Shown: positions 17,713 through 26,687, numbered from the stretch's first letter. The stretch is DNA of 64,000 bases from Hymenobacter elongatus (GCF_004745955.1 NZ_SRLD01000017.1:1-64000), one strand, 5' to 3'. Notes: generated by a model from the letters alone, not told the origin. Made by a program: numbers and translations.

Positions 17713-17885
17713 TAGGCTGTGTGGACAGTAATTTAAAAAGCAGTCCTGAATGCTTTTTAAACATCATACAGAGTGCAGCGAAGCATCTCGCGTGCGGTCG
17801 TTGGATTACTACTCCTACGGCAGCACGCGAGATGTCTCGCGTTGCTTGACATGACGTTCTTTCTTCTTACTGTCCACATAGCATA
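17713..17885. repeat. MITE-like palindromic element with terminal inverted repeats
   Basis: The outer 19-base ends (17713-17731 and 17867-17885; core TGTGGACAGTAA) are inverted repeats with two mismatches. Inside are an 8-bp hairpin (AAAAAGCA, 17735-17758) and a second palindrome with arms GCATCTCGCGTGC and GCACGCGAGATGT. The inner right end, GACATGACGTTCT, is the same as at 60378-60390. No ORF is present. It occupies most of the 324-base gap before the peptidase gene. Confidence 0.7.
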
Positions 17886-17915
17886 GGAAGATGCCTGAAA
17901 TAGCCGCAGAATCAA

Positions 17916-17923
17916 TAGGTTTG
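17916..17923 (+). promoter_or_regulatory. Promoter -7 element of the M14 peptidase gene
   Basis: TAGGTTTG, a full match to TAnnTTTG, 49 bases before the ATG at 17973. No TTG is seen at the normal -33 distance, so the promoter may need an activator or be weak. Confidence 0.5.
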
Positions 17924-17972
17924 ATTCTGGTTTTTCACTTCTCCGGTTCTCATCTGTTCTCGCTCGTCGCCG

Positions 17973-20540
17973 ATGCCAACTTCCCAGGCACTACTCCCCC
18001 CGTTCCGAGCCGTAGTGCTGGCCGTGCTTCTGCTGTGTTCGGCTGGGCTGCGGGTGGCCGCGCAACCCGCCGCGCTACTCACGCCCCAGCAGTATCTGGG
18101 CTACCCGCTGGGCAGCCGCTTCACCCCGCATGCGCAGGTGCTGAACTACGTGCAGCAAGTAGTGCAGAACGCGGGCGGGCGGATGCGGCTGCAGCCCTAC
18201 GGCACTACCTACGAAGGCCGCCCGTTGGAAGTGGTGCAGGTCGGGACGCCGGAAAATCTGGCGCGGCTGGATGATATCCGGCGCAACAATCTGCGGCTGG
18301 CAGGCCTGGAGACGGGGGCCGTGGAGCGGCAGCCGCCGGCAATTGTGTGGCTGAGCTACAACATTCATGGCAACGAGGCCGTGTCGTCGGAAGCCGTGAT
18401 GGCCGTGCTCTACGACTTGGCTAATCCGGCAAATGAGCAGACCCGGCAGTGGCTGCAAAACGTGGTGGTGCTCCTGGACCCGTGCGTGAATCCCGACGGG
18501 CGCGAACGGTACGTGCAGTGGTACAACCGGGTCCGCAATCAGCAGCCCAATGCTTCGCTCTACGCCTGGGAGCACCACGAGCCCTGGCCCGGTGGCCGCT
18601 ACAATCACTATTTCTTCGACCTCAACCGCGACTGGGCCTGGCAAACCCAGCGGGAAAGCCAGCAGCGGGTGGCCCTCTACAACCAGTGGCTGCCCCAGGT
18701 GCATGCCGACTTCCACGAAATGAGCCTGGACGACCCGTATTATTTCTCGCCCGCCGCCAAGCCTTTCCACGAAGACATTACCCCGTGGCAGCGCAATTTC
18801 CAGAATATCATCGGCGACTACAACCGCAAGGTGTTCGACAAAAACAACTGGCTCTACTTCACCCGCGAAACCTACGACCTGTTTTACCCCAGCTACGGCG
18901 ACACATATCCTTCCTTCAACGGGGCCATCGGGATGACCTACGAGCAGGGCGGCTCGGGCCGGGCCGGGGTGCGGGTAGCCAAAGCCGACGGCGACACGCT
19001 CACGCTGCAGCAGCGCATTGCCCATCATCACGCCGCCAGCCTGGCTACTATTCAGGCCTCGGCCGAGCGGCACACCGAGCTGGTGCAGGAGTTCCAGAAG
19101 TATTACACCACTGCCCGCACCAAGCCCCGGGGCGAGTACAAAACATTCGTGCTGAGTGGCAGCGCCGACCCCGGCCAGCTGCGCGAGTTCACCGGCTACC
19201 TCGACCGGCAGCAAATCCGCTACGGCTACGCGGGGCGCCAGCTGCGCACCCGCGCCTTTAGCTATGCCACCGGCAAAACCGAGGATGTCCGGGTGCAGCC
19301 GCGCGACATCGTCGTGAGCATGTATCAGCCCAAGTCGACGCTGGTAAAGGTGCTGTTTGAACCCCGGCCCGCTCTGGAAGATTCGCTCACCTATGATATT
19401 ACTTCCTGGGCCCTGCCGTATTCCTTCGGCCTGAAAGCCTACGCGCTTACGCAGCGGCTGGAAGGCACCGCTGCGACACCAGCCGCTCCGATGGTGACGG
19501 GAAGTGCCGCCGCCATCGAGCAGCCCTACGCCTATGTAGCACAATGGAGCAGCCTCCAGGATTTACGGTTTTTGAGCCGTTTGTTGCAGCAGGGCTTGAA
19601 AGTGCGAGTAGCCCAGCGCGCCTTCGAGGCCGAGGGCCAGCAACACCAGCCCGGCACGTTGATTATCACCCGCACCGGCAATGAGCGCCTGGGTGCCCGC
19701 TTCGACCAGCTCGTGCGGGCTCAGGCCGACTCGGCGGGCGTGCAGGTGCAGGCCGTGCGGTCGGGCTTTTCGACGAGCGGCACCGACTTAGGCTCCGGCT
19801 ACGTGCGCTATGTTGGCCGGCCTACCGTAGCCGTGCTGGCCGGCGAGGGCATCGCGCCCACGGCTTTTGGCGAAGTCTGGCATTTCTTTGAGCAGCAGAT
19901 TGGCTACCCAGTCACCGTCATCGGCACCGATTATTTGCGCACGGTGCCGCTCCAAAAGTTCGATGTGCTGATTCTGCCCGACGGGGACTACTCCGATATC
20001 TATTCCGAGAAGAGCCTGGAAGGCCTGAAAACCTGGGTGCGCGGTGGCGGCAAGCTTATTGCGCTGGAAGGCGCGGCGGCTTTTCTGGCCAATAAAAAAG
20101 ACTTTCTACTCAAAACCAAAGTCCCCGACAGCACCGCCAAAGGCAAAGGCTCTTATCGGCTGCTGCGCCGCTACGCCGATGCCGAGCGGCAGCAGATTGG
20201 CGAGCGGGTGCAGGGCAGCGTCTACCGCGTGCAGCTCGACAATACGCACCCATTGGCTTTTGGCTATGGCACTACCTACTTCGCCTTGGTGCGCGACACG
20301 CTCAACTACCGCTTTATGGGGCAAGGCGGCTGGAACGTGGGCGTGCTGAAGCGCGACAACTACGCGGCGGGCTTCACGGGCCGTGGTGCCCGCCGCAAGC
20401 TCACTGACACCTTCGTGCTGGGAGCCCAGGAAATGGGACGCGGCCAGGTAGTGTACATGGCTGATAATCCGTTGTTTCGGGGGTTTTGGCAGGGAGGCAA
20501 GCTCCTTTTCGGCAACGCTTTGTTCTTCGTGGGACAATAG
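17973..20540 (+). CDS. Secreted M14-family zinc carboxypeptidase with C-terminal amidotransferase-like domain
   Basis: 855 residues with a signal peptide (hydrophobic 12-28, then AAQPAA). The M14 domain starts near 40; zinc ligands are H132 and E135 in NIHGNEAVSSEA and probably H248 in VHADFHEMS, with the substrate-binding NPDGRERY. The second half contains a class I glutamine-amidotransferase-like fold (FDVLILPDGDYSD, VRGGGKLIALEGAAAFLA), a combination known for large Bacteroidota M14 peptidases. It likely degrades extracellular proteins in the periplasm or outside. It is a single-gene unit between its own promoter and the terminator at 20563-20605. Confidence 0.88.
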   Translation: MPTSQALLPPFRAVVLAVLLLCSAGLRVAAQPAALLTPQQYLGYPLGSRFTPHAQVLNYVQQVVQNAGGRMRLQPYGTTYEGRPLEVVQVGTPENLARLDDIRRNNLRLAGLETGAVERQPPAIVWLSYNIHGNEAVSSEAVMAVLYDLANPANEQTRQWLQNVVVLLDPCVNPDGRERYVQWYNRVRNQQPNASLYAWEHHEPWPGGRYNHYFFDLNRDWAWQTQRESQQRVALYNQWLPQVHADFHEMSLDDPYYFSPAAKPFHEDITPWQRNFQNIIGDYNRKVFDKNNWLYFTRETYDLFYPSYGDTYPSFNGAIGMTYEQGGSGRAGVRVAKADGDTLTLQQRIAHHHAASLATIQASAERHTELVQEFQKYYTTARTKPRGEYKTFVLSGSADPGQLREFTGYLDRQQIRYGYAGRQLRTRAFSYATGKTEDVRVQPRDIVVSMYQPKSTLVKVLFEPRPALEDSLTYDITSWALPYSFGLKAYALTQRLEGTAATPAAPMVTGSAAAIEQPYAYVAQWSSLQDLRFLSRLLQQGLKVRVAQRAFEAEGQQHQPGTLIITRTGNERLGARFDQLVRAQADSAGVQVQAVRSGFSTSGTDLGSGYVRYVGRPTVAVLAGEGIAPTAFGEVWHFFEQQIGYPVTVIGTDYLRTVPLQKFDVLILPDGDYSDIYSEKSLEGLKTWVRGGGKLIALEGAAAFLANKKDFLLKTKVPDSTAKGKGSYRLLRRYADAERQQIGERVQGSVYRVQLDNTHPLAFGYGTTYFALVRDTLNYRFMGQGGWNVGVLKRDNYAAGFTGRGARRKLTDTFVLGAQEMGRGQVVYMADNPLFRGFWQGGKLLFGNALFFVGQ

Positions 20541-20562
20541 CGGCAGCATAGCCGAGTACGCG

Positions 20563-20605
20563 CATAAAAAAAGCCTCACTATGTTGTGGTGAGGCTTTTT
20601 TTATG
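20563..20605. terminator. Bidirectional terminator between the peptidase and a small secreted protein
   Basis: Perfect 17-bp stem (20563-20579 with 20589-20605), core AAAGCCTCAC, 9-base loop, with A/T runs at both outer ends. It serves two convergent genes. Confidence 0.88.
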
Positions 20606-20619
20606 AAATGCAGCAGGGC

Positions 20620-20937
20620 TTAGTCTACTACGTCTTCGGCTTTGTTCTTCACGGCGGAAGCACCTTTCTTCACGGCCTTGCCCGTTTTCTGGGCTCCGCG
20701 CTTCACGACGCTGCCGGTTTTTTTGCCGGCATATCTTGCGTCTTCTTTCGTGTTGTAGGCGGCTTGGCCCGCTTTGGTGCGGCCCGTGCGGCTCTCGGTC
20801 TTTACCGTGCCGTTGTCACGAACTTCCATTGAGGTTTTAGCTCCGGTAGATTCGTCGCGTACGGTGGTTTTGGTATCCTGGGCGTGTGCGGCAGCGGAAA
20901 AGGCTACCATTGTCAGGAGCAGTGCTATCTTTTTCAT
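20620..20937 (-). CDS. Small secreted basic protein, unknown function
   Basis: 105 residues with a signal peptide ending in AAHAQ (about 1-19). The mature part is rich in Lys, Thr, Arg and Gly, with imperfect repeats (KTTVRDESTGAKTSMEV; KKTGSVVKRGAQKTGKAVKK) and a short acidic end (AEDVVD). Such low-complexity basic proteins resemble the late-embryogenesis or histone-like tails sometimes seen in stress proteins, but I do not assign a function. The gene is intact and ends 14 bases from the terminator. Confidence 0.65.
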   Translation of the reverse strand: MKKIALLLTMVAFSAAAHAQDTKTTVRDESTGAKTSMEVRDNGTVKTESRTGRTKAGQAAYNTKEDARYAGKKTGSVVKRGAQKTGKAVKKGASAVKNKAEDVVD

Positions 20938-21132
20938 GAGGAGGAGTCGTTAGGAATAAGGTACTCTAGGTCCTTATACGAAGTAGGTAAAATAGGTTTT
21001 GGCGGAACTCAACCTCTCCGTGTACCTAAGGCCTGCCTCACCGCTCCCGCTCCGCGACTCTCTTTACGCCAGACCAAGCAGGTCGTTCCGGAAAGGAAGA
21101 GTGTCACTCAGAGCCTTTACCAGCTACAGAAT

Positions 21133-22365
21133 TCAGGGCAACAGCAGAGAACTGTCGCCATAGCTCAGAAACCGGTAGTCGTGGGCCAGGGCGTGGTCGT
21201 AAATGCGCCGCCAGTCGGGCCCCACGAGGGCGGCTACCAGCAGGAGCAAGGTGCTTTCGGGCTGGTGGAAATTGGTAATCAAGCCCCGTATGAGCCGAAA
21301 GGTGTAGCCCGGCGCGATGAGCAGTTGCGTGGTCGCTTCAAGCGTGTCGGAGCCAGTGCGCTCCAGATGCGCCAGCAGCGCTTGCAGTGCTTCCTCGGTC
21401 GTCACCGCCGGCCCGTCTTCGTAGGGTTGCCACTGCGTAACATGCAAGGCGGTGAGGTTGGTGGCTGGCTGTAGTAGTAGCCGCGCGCCCAACCAATACA
21501 GGCTTTCGAGCGTGCGCAGGCTGGTGGTACCAACGGCAATAATGGGCCGGGGCGCGTGGCGCAGCAGGTGGTGCAGCAAAGCTGCATTAACCGAAATTGG
21601 CTCGCCGTGCATGGCGTGACCTTCCATGTGGGCCGCTTTCACGGGCTGAAACGTGCCGGCTCCCACGTGCAGCGTCAGCTCAGCGGTGGCTATGCCCCGA
21701 TTTTTCAGGTCGGCAAATACGGCATTGGAGAAATGCAGGCCGGCTGTGGGGGCCGCTACGGCTCCCTCGTGTGCGGCATACACTGTTTGGTAGCGCACGG
21801 CATCTACATCCGTATCGGCGCGGTTCAGGTAGGGCGGCAGTGGTAAGTGGCCCGCCGCGCGCAGCACTTCCGCGAAAGGCACGGCCGCCGGCTGCCAGCT
21901 AAACTGAATAAGCGAGTATCCATCGGCCGCTTCCAGCCGCTCCGCCGTCAACAATGCATCCGACTCCTGCCAGGAGAAGGCAACTTGCACGGGGCCGGTC
22001 TTCCAGCGCTTCCCGTTGCCCACCAGGCATTTCCAGACGCAGCTGCCGGTTTGCTGCATCGCCAGCTCCACCGACCGATGCGGCGCTACCGGCTCCAGGC
22101 AAAAGAGCTCTACTGCACCGCCAGTTGGCTTCTGGCAAAACAGCCTGGCCCGCACCACCTTGGTATTGTTGAAAACCAGCAGCGCATCAGCCGGCAGCTC
22201 ACCTGGCAGGTCAGTGAATACGTGGTCCTGCACTTCGCCGCCACGATACACCAGTAGCCGCGACTGGTCACGGTCGGGGAGGGGCTCGGGCGCTATCCGG
22301 CTAGCGGGCAGCTGGTACGTGTAGTCATGGATGGAAAGCAGGCGGGGGTCGGGGAAAGCAGACAT
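21133..22365 (-). CDS. queA: S-adenosylmethionine:tRNA ribosyltransferase-isomerase
   Basis: 410 residues, a little longer than the usual ~350 but typical for Bacteroidota. QueA transfers the ribosyl moiety of SAM to preQ1 in tRNA, giving epoxyqueuosine. Recognisable parts are SIHDYTYQLPASRIAPEPLP, RDQSRLLVY, VFNNTKVVRARL, GAVAAPTAGLHFS, ELTLHVGAGTFQPV, and near the C-terminus ITNFHQPESTLLLLVAAL. The ATG at 22363-22365 is preferred; a promoter core at 22372-22379 lies so close that the transcript may be nearly leaderless. Other queuosine genes are absent from the window. Confidence 0.95.
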   Translation of the reverse strand: MSAFPDPRLLSIHDYTYQLPASRIAPEPLPDRDQSRLLVYRGGEVQDHVFTDLPGELPADALLVFNNTKVVRARLFCQKPTGGAVELFCLEPVAPHRSVELAMQQTGSCVWKCLVGNGKRWKTGPVQVAFSWQESDALLTAERLEAADGYSLIQFSWQPAAVPFAEVLRAAGHLPLPPYLNRADTDVDAVRYQTVYAAHEGAVAAPTAGLHFSNAVFADLKNRGIATAELTLHVGAGTFQPVKAAHMEGHAMHGEPISVNAALLHHLLRHAPRPIIAVGTTSLRTLESLYWLGARLLLQPATNLTALHVTQWQPYEDGPAVTTEEALQALLAHLERTGSDTLEATTQLLIAPGYTFRLIRGLITNFHQPESTLLLLVAALVGPDWRRIYDHALAHDYRFLSYGDSSLLLP

Positions 22366-22371
22366 AGACCA

Positions 22372-22379
22372 CAAAGGTA
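22372..22379 (-). promoter_or_regulatory. Promoter -7 element at the queA start
   Basis: The minus strand reads TACCTTTG, a full TAnnTTTG match ending 7 bases before the ATG. With the usual start 5-7 bases after this element, the first transcribed base would fall at or next to the start codon. Confidence 0.5.
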
Positions 22380-22438
22380 CACGGCCGTAACGGGTTCGTC
22401 AGCCGCTATTCTTCGCCTGTGTGACCACGCCTACGCGC

Positions 22439-23221
22439 TTATTTCGCCCGACGGAAAAACATCAGGTGCTGCTGGGGCAGAGTTTCCACGCTTTCCACGA
22501 ATTCCAGCCCTACGGCCGCCATTTCCTTGCGGGCCTGCGCCACGCTCATCTTATGAATCCGCTTGATGGGTACCTTGGCATCTTCGGCTCGGTATTCGGC
22601 CAGGGCCACGCGGCCGTTCGGCTTCAGCGAGGTTTTGATGGCGCGCATCATTTCCCGGGGGTGGTCGAACTCGTGGTAGGCATCCACTATCAGGGCCAGG
22701 TCCACGCTGTTGGCGGGCAGATTGGGGTTTTGCACCGTACCCAGCACCGGCTCCACATTCGGGGCGTTGTTGCGGTCCTTGTTGTCCTGCAGATAGGTTA
22801 TCATCTCGGGCTGAATATCGACGGCCAGAACTTTGCCCTGCGGCACCAAGGCGCTCATGCGGAAGGAAAAGTAGCCCGTACCCGCGCCAATATCAGCCAC
22901 TACATCGGTGGTCTTAAGGCGCAGCGCTTTCAGCAATACGTCGGTGCCTTCTTCCTGCTGCCGGCCCGAGCGTTCGAGCCAGTCGGCTCCCTCGTGGCCC
23001 ATCACGTGCGCAATCTGCCGGCCCAGATAGTAGCGGCTGATGCCGTTGGGGTCGGCGGGCGGGCGAATTTCGTAGCCCGTGGTGTCGGGCGGGGCGGCGG
23101 CCTGCCGGCGTTGCTCGCCCGCCGTGGCCGCCGTGCTTTCGGCAAGCGGTTGAGTACAGGCTTGGCAGAGGAAAAAGCTCAGAGCCCAGGAGCCCAGCAG
23201 CAACGGAGAAGGAATGGTCAT
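22439..23221 (-). CDS. Exported class I methyltransferase (possible lipoprotein)
   Basis: 260 residues. The N-terminus is hydrophobic (PSPLLLGSWALSFFLCQAC) with a weak lipobox at CQAC, so it may be anchored in a membrane outside the cytoplasm. It is followed by a linker and a SAM-binding Rossmann domain: motif I VVADIGAGTGYFSFRM, LAVDIQPEM, and LALIVDAYHEFDHP. A SAM-dependent methyltransferase outside the cytoplasm would lack its cofactor, so either the signal is a membrane anchor facing inward or the function has changed. The ATG at 23219-23221 is used rather than a GTG six bases upstream. Confidence 0.75.
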   Translation of the reverse strand: MTIPSPLLLGSWALSFFLCQACTQPLAESTAATAGEQRRQAAAPPDTTGYEIRPPADPNGISRYYLGRQIAHVMGHEGADWLERSGRQQEEGTDVLLKALRLKTTDVVADIGAGTGYFSFRMSALVPQGKVLAVDIQPEMITYLQDNKDRNNAPNVEPVLGTVQNPNLPANSVDLALIVDAYHEFDHPREMMRAIKTSLKPNGRVALAEYRAEDAKVPIKRIHKMSVAQARKEMAAVGLEFVESVETLPQQHLMFFRRAK

Positions 23222-23467
23222 AGGCACAGGTGCAAATAAACTGCGTTCAGGCTAACAACCATGCACGCCGAAGGGTTCGCTCAGATTATGCGGTTTGTCG
23301 GAATGACAGGCGTGGGATATTTTGGAGACGCTAATCTATATAGCGCTTAAGCAGTTGACTGCCATGTATAGGGCAAAAAACAGGTGCTAACTGACAAAGT
23401 AGAGTTACTATTGCTATTTTGGCCCGTAGAAAGCCTGTTTTGACTCATTCACCCAACGTTCAAACCC

Positions 23468-24073
23468 ATGAAACACGTATCCGGAATTTTACACAAGCTA
23501 ACGGCATTCGCGGCCGTTGTTGTGGCGCTCAGTGGTTGCAACCGCGCCGAGTATGCCATGCTGCCCAAAACGTCGTCGTACCACGGCACCGAGCACCGCG
23601 CCGTGAGCGTGAAGCCTGCACCCGCCGTGACTACTCCGGCAGTGGCAGTAGCGCCCGAAGCCGCCGCTCCGGAAGCAGTAGCTGCTCCCGAGGCCGTAGC
23701 TACCGCACCCGCTGCCACGGCATCGAGCGCCGTAGCGGCCGTAGCGGCTCCCGCCAAAACCGCTAAAACGCAGGTCGCTTCGGCCCCCGCTTCGCGTAAG
23801 CTGACGCTGCTGGAGCGTGCGATGGTAACGAAAGTGGCCAAGAAGGCCGACAAGCTAGCCAGCAAGATGCAGGTGCAGAAGCACAGCGAAGCCGCCAGCG
23901 TTAACAAGCTGCAGGGGAAACTGCGCCAGGGTGTTATTTTGATGCTGATAGGACTTCTGCTCACTCTTTTCTACGGTTTGGGTGGTATTGGTGCCGTCAT
24001 TGGCCTGATTGGCTCCATTATCTTCCTCGTTGGTGCTATACTGGTGATTCTTTACCTCCTCGACGAGGTGTAG
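23468..24073 (+). CDS. Lipoprotein with Ala/Pro-rich linker and C-terminal membrane segments
   Basis: 201 residues. Signal peptide with lipobox ALSGC (Cys24), an Ala/Pro/Val-rich stretch of about 50 residues (VTTPAVAVAPEAAAPEAVAA), a charged helix (RKLTLLERAMVTKVAKKADK) and two tightly spaced hydrophobic segments near the end (about 153-175 and 178-198). No known domain is recognised. Proteins with this layout are frequent in Hymenobacter-like genomes. The stop codon lies inside the 82-base palindrome that follows. Confidence 0.65.
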   Translation: MKHVSGILHKLTAFAAVVVALSGCNRAEYAMLPKTSSYHGTEHRAVSVKPAPAVTTPAVAVAPEAAAPEAVAAPEAVATAPAATASSAVAAVAAPAKTAKTQVASAPASRKLTLLERAMVTKVAKKADKLASKMQVQKHSEAASVNKLQGKLRQGVILMLIGLLLTLFYGLGGIGAVIGLIGSIIFLVGAILVILYLLDEV

Positions 24074-24152
24074 GACTTCGGTATTCGGCAAACAAAAAGC
24101 CCCGTTCGGACATCCGAACGGGGCTTTTTGTTTGCCGAATACCGAAGTCCTA
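24071..24152. terminator. 82-base perfect palindrome, bidirectional terminator spanning two stop codons
   Basis: Arms 24071-24110 and 24113-24152 are exact 40-base reverse complements with a 2-base loop. The centre (AAAAAGCCCCGTTCGGA) with its T-rich partner is a standard terminator. The arms extend outward to include the TAG of the lipoprotein gene (24071-24073) and the TAG of priA on the other strand (24150-24152). Confidence 0.92.
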
Positions 24153-26687
24153 CATCGGGTCCACATCGGCCACCAGGCGGGCCTGCTTGAACTCTTTTTG
24201 GTCGCGCACCACATTCATGGCCTCCAAGAGTTGGGCTTTGGCATGCTTGAGTACCGTGTGTTCCCGGTCGAGCTTGATGGTGATTTCCTGCAGGTAGAAA
24301 TTGCGAATCCGGAAGATGTAGGGCGCTTCCGGCCCCAATACGGCTTCACGGCCCAGTCGGAATACCAGCTCCTGCGTGAGCAGAATAGCCGCCTGCTCGG
24401 CCACCAGCTGATCGACGTGCTTCACCGTAAGCCGAATCACGCGCATGAAGGGCGGAAAGCCGTATTCGCGGCGCTGGGTGATTTCGTACTCGTAGAATTC
24501 GAGGTAGTCGTTGCGGATTACCTTGTCGAAAATCACCTGCGTCGGGTCGGCAGTCTGAATGATAACCTTACCCTTTTTGCCCTTGCGCCCGGCCCGCCCG
24601 CTCACCTGCACAAACATCTGAAAAGCCCGCTCGTGGGCGCGGAAATCGGGATAATGGATGATGCTGTCGGCGTTGATGATGCCCACCAGGCTCACATTGG
24701 CAAAGTCCAGGCCTTTGGTCACCATCTGGGTGCCCACCAGCACGTTGGTCGTCTGCTGCTCGAAGTCGGAAATGATCTGCTGGTAGGAGTTTTTGGCGCG
24801 GGTCGTATCGAGGTCCATGCGCTGCACGTTGGCCTGGGGAAGCATAATTTTGAGGTCATCCTCAATTTTCTCCGTGCCGAAGCCGACAGTTTTCAGGTTG
24901 TGCGAGCCGCAAGCCGGGCACTCCACCGGCATCCGGTCGTGGAAGCCGCAGTAGTGGCAGCGCAGCTCGTGGGCGTGCTTGTGGTAGCTGAGGCTCACGG
25001 CGCAGTTCTTACACTTCGGAATCCAGCCGCAGTCGAGGCAGGAGATGAAGGGCGAATAGCCGCGCCGGTTCTGAAACAGAATTACCTGCTCTTTCAGGCC
25101 CAGCTTCCGCTCAATCTCGCTCAGCAGCTCGGGCGTGAAGTGGTTGAGCATCTTTTTGGCGTCGCGCTGCTTGCGGGTGTCCACCAGCTCGATATCGGGC
25201 AGGCCGGCTTCGCCAAAGCGCTTGCTGAGCGTGACCAGGCCCCAGCGGCCAGCGCGGGTCTGGTAGTAGGTTTCTACGGCGGGCGTGGCCGAGCCCAGCA
25301 GGGTTTTGGCCCCCTGGAAGTTGGCCATCATCAGGGCTACTTCGCGGGCATTGTAGCGCGGCGCCGGGTCATACTGCTTGTAGCTGCTCTCGTGCTCCTC
25401 GTCCACGATGATGAGGGCGAGGTTGTCGAAGGGCAGAAACACGGCCGACCGCACCCCCACCACCACCTGAAACCGACCCGACAGCACCCCATTCCATACT
25501 TCTACCCGCTCGTTGTCGGAGAATTTGGAATGGTACACGCCCAAGCGGGTGCCAAACACGCGCATCAGGCGGGTCACAATCTGGGCCGTCAGGGCAATTT
25601 CGGGCAGCAGGTACAGCACCTGCCCGCCGCCATCCAGCGCCTTCCGGATCAGCTCGATATAGATTTCGGTTTTGCCCGCGCCCGTCACGCCATGCAGCAG
25701 CACAATTTCCTTTTCCCCGAACTGCTTCAGTATCTCGTCGTGTGCTGCGGTTTGGGCTTCGCTAAGCGTGAACGGCATCTTGGCTTCCGGCGAGTCGTCC
25801 ATCGGGAAGCGCGACACAATCACGTCGAACTGCTCCAGCACGCCGTTTTTGATCAGCGTGTTCACCGCCGACGGCGACAGGTGCGGACTACTGGTCAGGG
25901 CGGCTTTTTCCAGGCCCCGGTGGTTGGAATGCACATCCTGGTACACCGGCACGCGCTGTAGGTAGCGCATCAGCACGTCGAGCTGCTTGGGTTTGCTGGC
26001 CATGCGGGCAAAGAGCTCCTCCAGCACGTTTTCCTCCACAAAATGGTGGGCCAGTCGCACTTTCTTCACCACCTTAGGCGAGAATTTATCCGCCAAATGC
26101 TCGAACAGAAAGATAACGTCCTTCTGAATCAGCGACTTGATAACCTTATGAAAGTTAGTGTTGCCCAATAAGTCGCCCACTTCCGTGAACGTCAGCGACT
26201 TGCCATCTTCAGCGCGCAGCACCGCCACGATCTTCTCTTCCTGCTCGCTCAGCGGATACGGGTTGGCCTCGGCCACGTAAGCCGGGTGCATCTGAATCCG
26301 CGACTCCGAGCTAAGCTTCAGCGCCGAGGGCAGGGCGGCATTTATCACCTCACCCAAAGTACAGAGGTAATAGTCTGCCATCCAGCGAAATAGCTTGAGC
26401 TGCGCCTGGGCCACGACGGGCGCGTCGTCGATAAACTCCAGGATGTATTTGGCTTGATACTGGGCGGGCGGCGTTTCGTGCACGGCCGCCACGATGCAGC
26501 TGAGCGTCTTTTTGGCACCAAACTGCACAATCACACGACCCCCGATAACGACGTCGTCGTTCATCTCGTAGGGCACGCGGTAGGTATACAGCTTGGGCAG
26601 CGGCAGCGGCAAAATCACGTCCACAAATAGCGTGACGCGGTCAGCTCCGGCGGCTTCCGGCTGGGCAAAGTCAAAGGAAAGGCTCAA
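24150..26687 (-). CDS. priA: Primosomal protein N', replication restart helicase
   Basis: 845 residues. PriA recognises stalled forks and reloads the replisome. It has an N-terminal fork-binding part (VILPLPLPKLYTYRVP), Walker A in LLHGVTGAGKTEIY, Walker B IIVDEEHESSYKQ, and a Cys-rich zinc module (CLDCGWIPKCKNC, CHYCGFHDRMPVECPACG) before the second helicase half. It is longer than E. coli PriA by about 110 residues, mainly between the first domains, which is usual in Bacteroidota. The start is a TTG at 26685-26687; no ATG fits upstream. A promoter core lies at 26715-26722. Confidence 0.94.
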   Translation of the reverse strand: MSLSFDFAQPEAAGADRVTLFVDVILPLPLPKLYTYRVPYEMNDDVVIGGRVIVQFGAKKTLSCIVAAVHETPPAQYQAKYILEFIDDAPVVAQAQLKLFRWMADYYLCTLGEVINAALPSALKLSSESRIQMHPAYVAEANPYPLSEQEEKIVAVLRAEDGKSLTFTEVGDLLGNTNFHKVIKSLIQKDVIFLFEHLADKFSPKVVKKVRLAHHFVEENVLEELFARMASKPKQLDVLMRYLQRVPVYQDVHSNHRGLEKAALTSSPHLSPSAVNTLIKNGVLEQFDVIVSRFPMDDSPEAKMPFTLSEAQTAAHDEILKQFGEKEIVLLHGVTGAGKTEIYIELIRKALDGGGQVLYLLPEIALTAQIVTRLMRVFGTRLGVYHSKFSDNERVEVWNGVLSGRFQVVVGVRSAVFLPFDNLALIIVDEEHESSYKQYDPAPRYNAREVALMMANFQGAKTLLGSATPAVETYYQTRAGRWGLVTLSKRFGEAGLPDIELVDTRKQRDAKKMLNHFTPELLSEIERKLGLKEQVILFQNRRGYSPFISCLDCGWIPKCKNCAVSLSYHKHAHELRCHYCGFHDRMPVECPACGSHNLKTVGFGTEKIEDDLKIMLPQANVQRMDLDTTRAKNSYQQIISDFEQQTTNVLVGTQMVTKGLDFANVSLVGIINADSIIHYPDFRAHERAFQMFVQVSGRAGRKGKKGKVIIQTADPTQVIFDKVIRNDYLEFYEYEITQRREYGFPPFMRVIRLTVKHVDQLVAEQAAILLTQELVFRLGREAVLGPEAPYIFRIRNFYLQEITIKLDREHTVLKHAKAQLLEAMNVVRDQKEFKQARLVADVDPM

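Noticed and set aside
18075..19544. 489-codon minus-strand open frame over the M14 peptidase gene
   Set aside because: Same reasoning: the plus-strand gene has signal peptide and catalytic residues, the antisense has none.
20938..21132. Possible tRNA or small RNA in the gap before queA's 3' end
   Set aside because: I could not fold a cloverleaf and there is no promoter-terminator pair.
24132..25961. 609-codon plus-strand open frame over priA
   Set aside because: It is antisense to intact helicase motifs and the product is His/Gly/Val-rich without domain sense.
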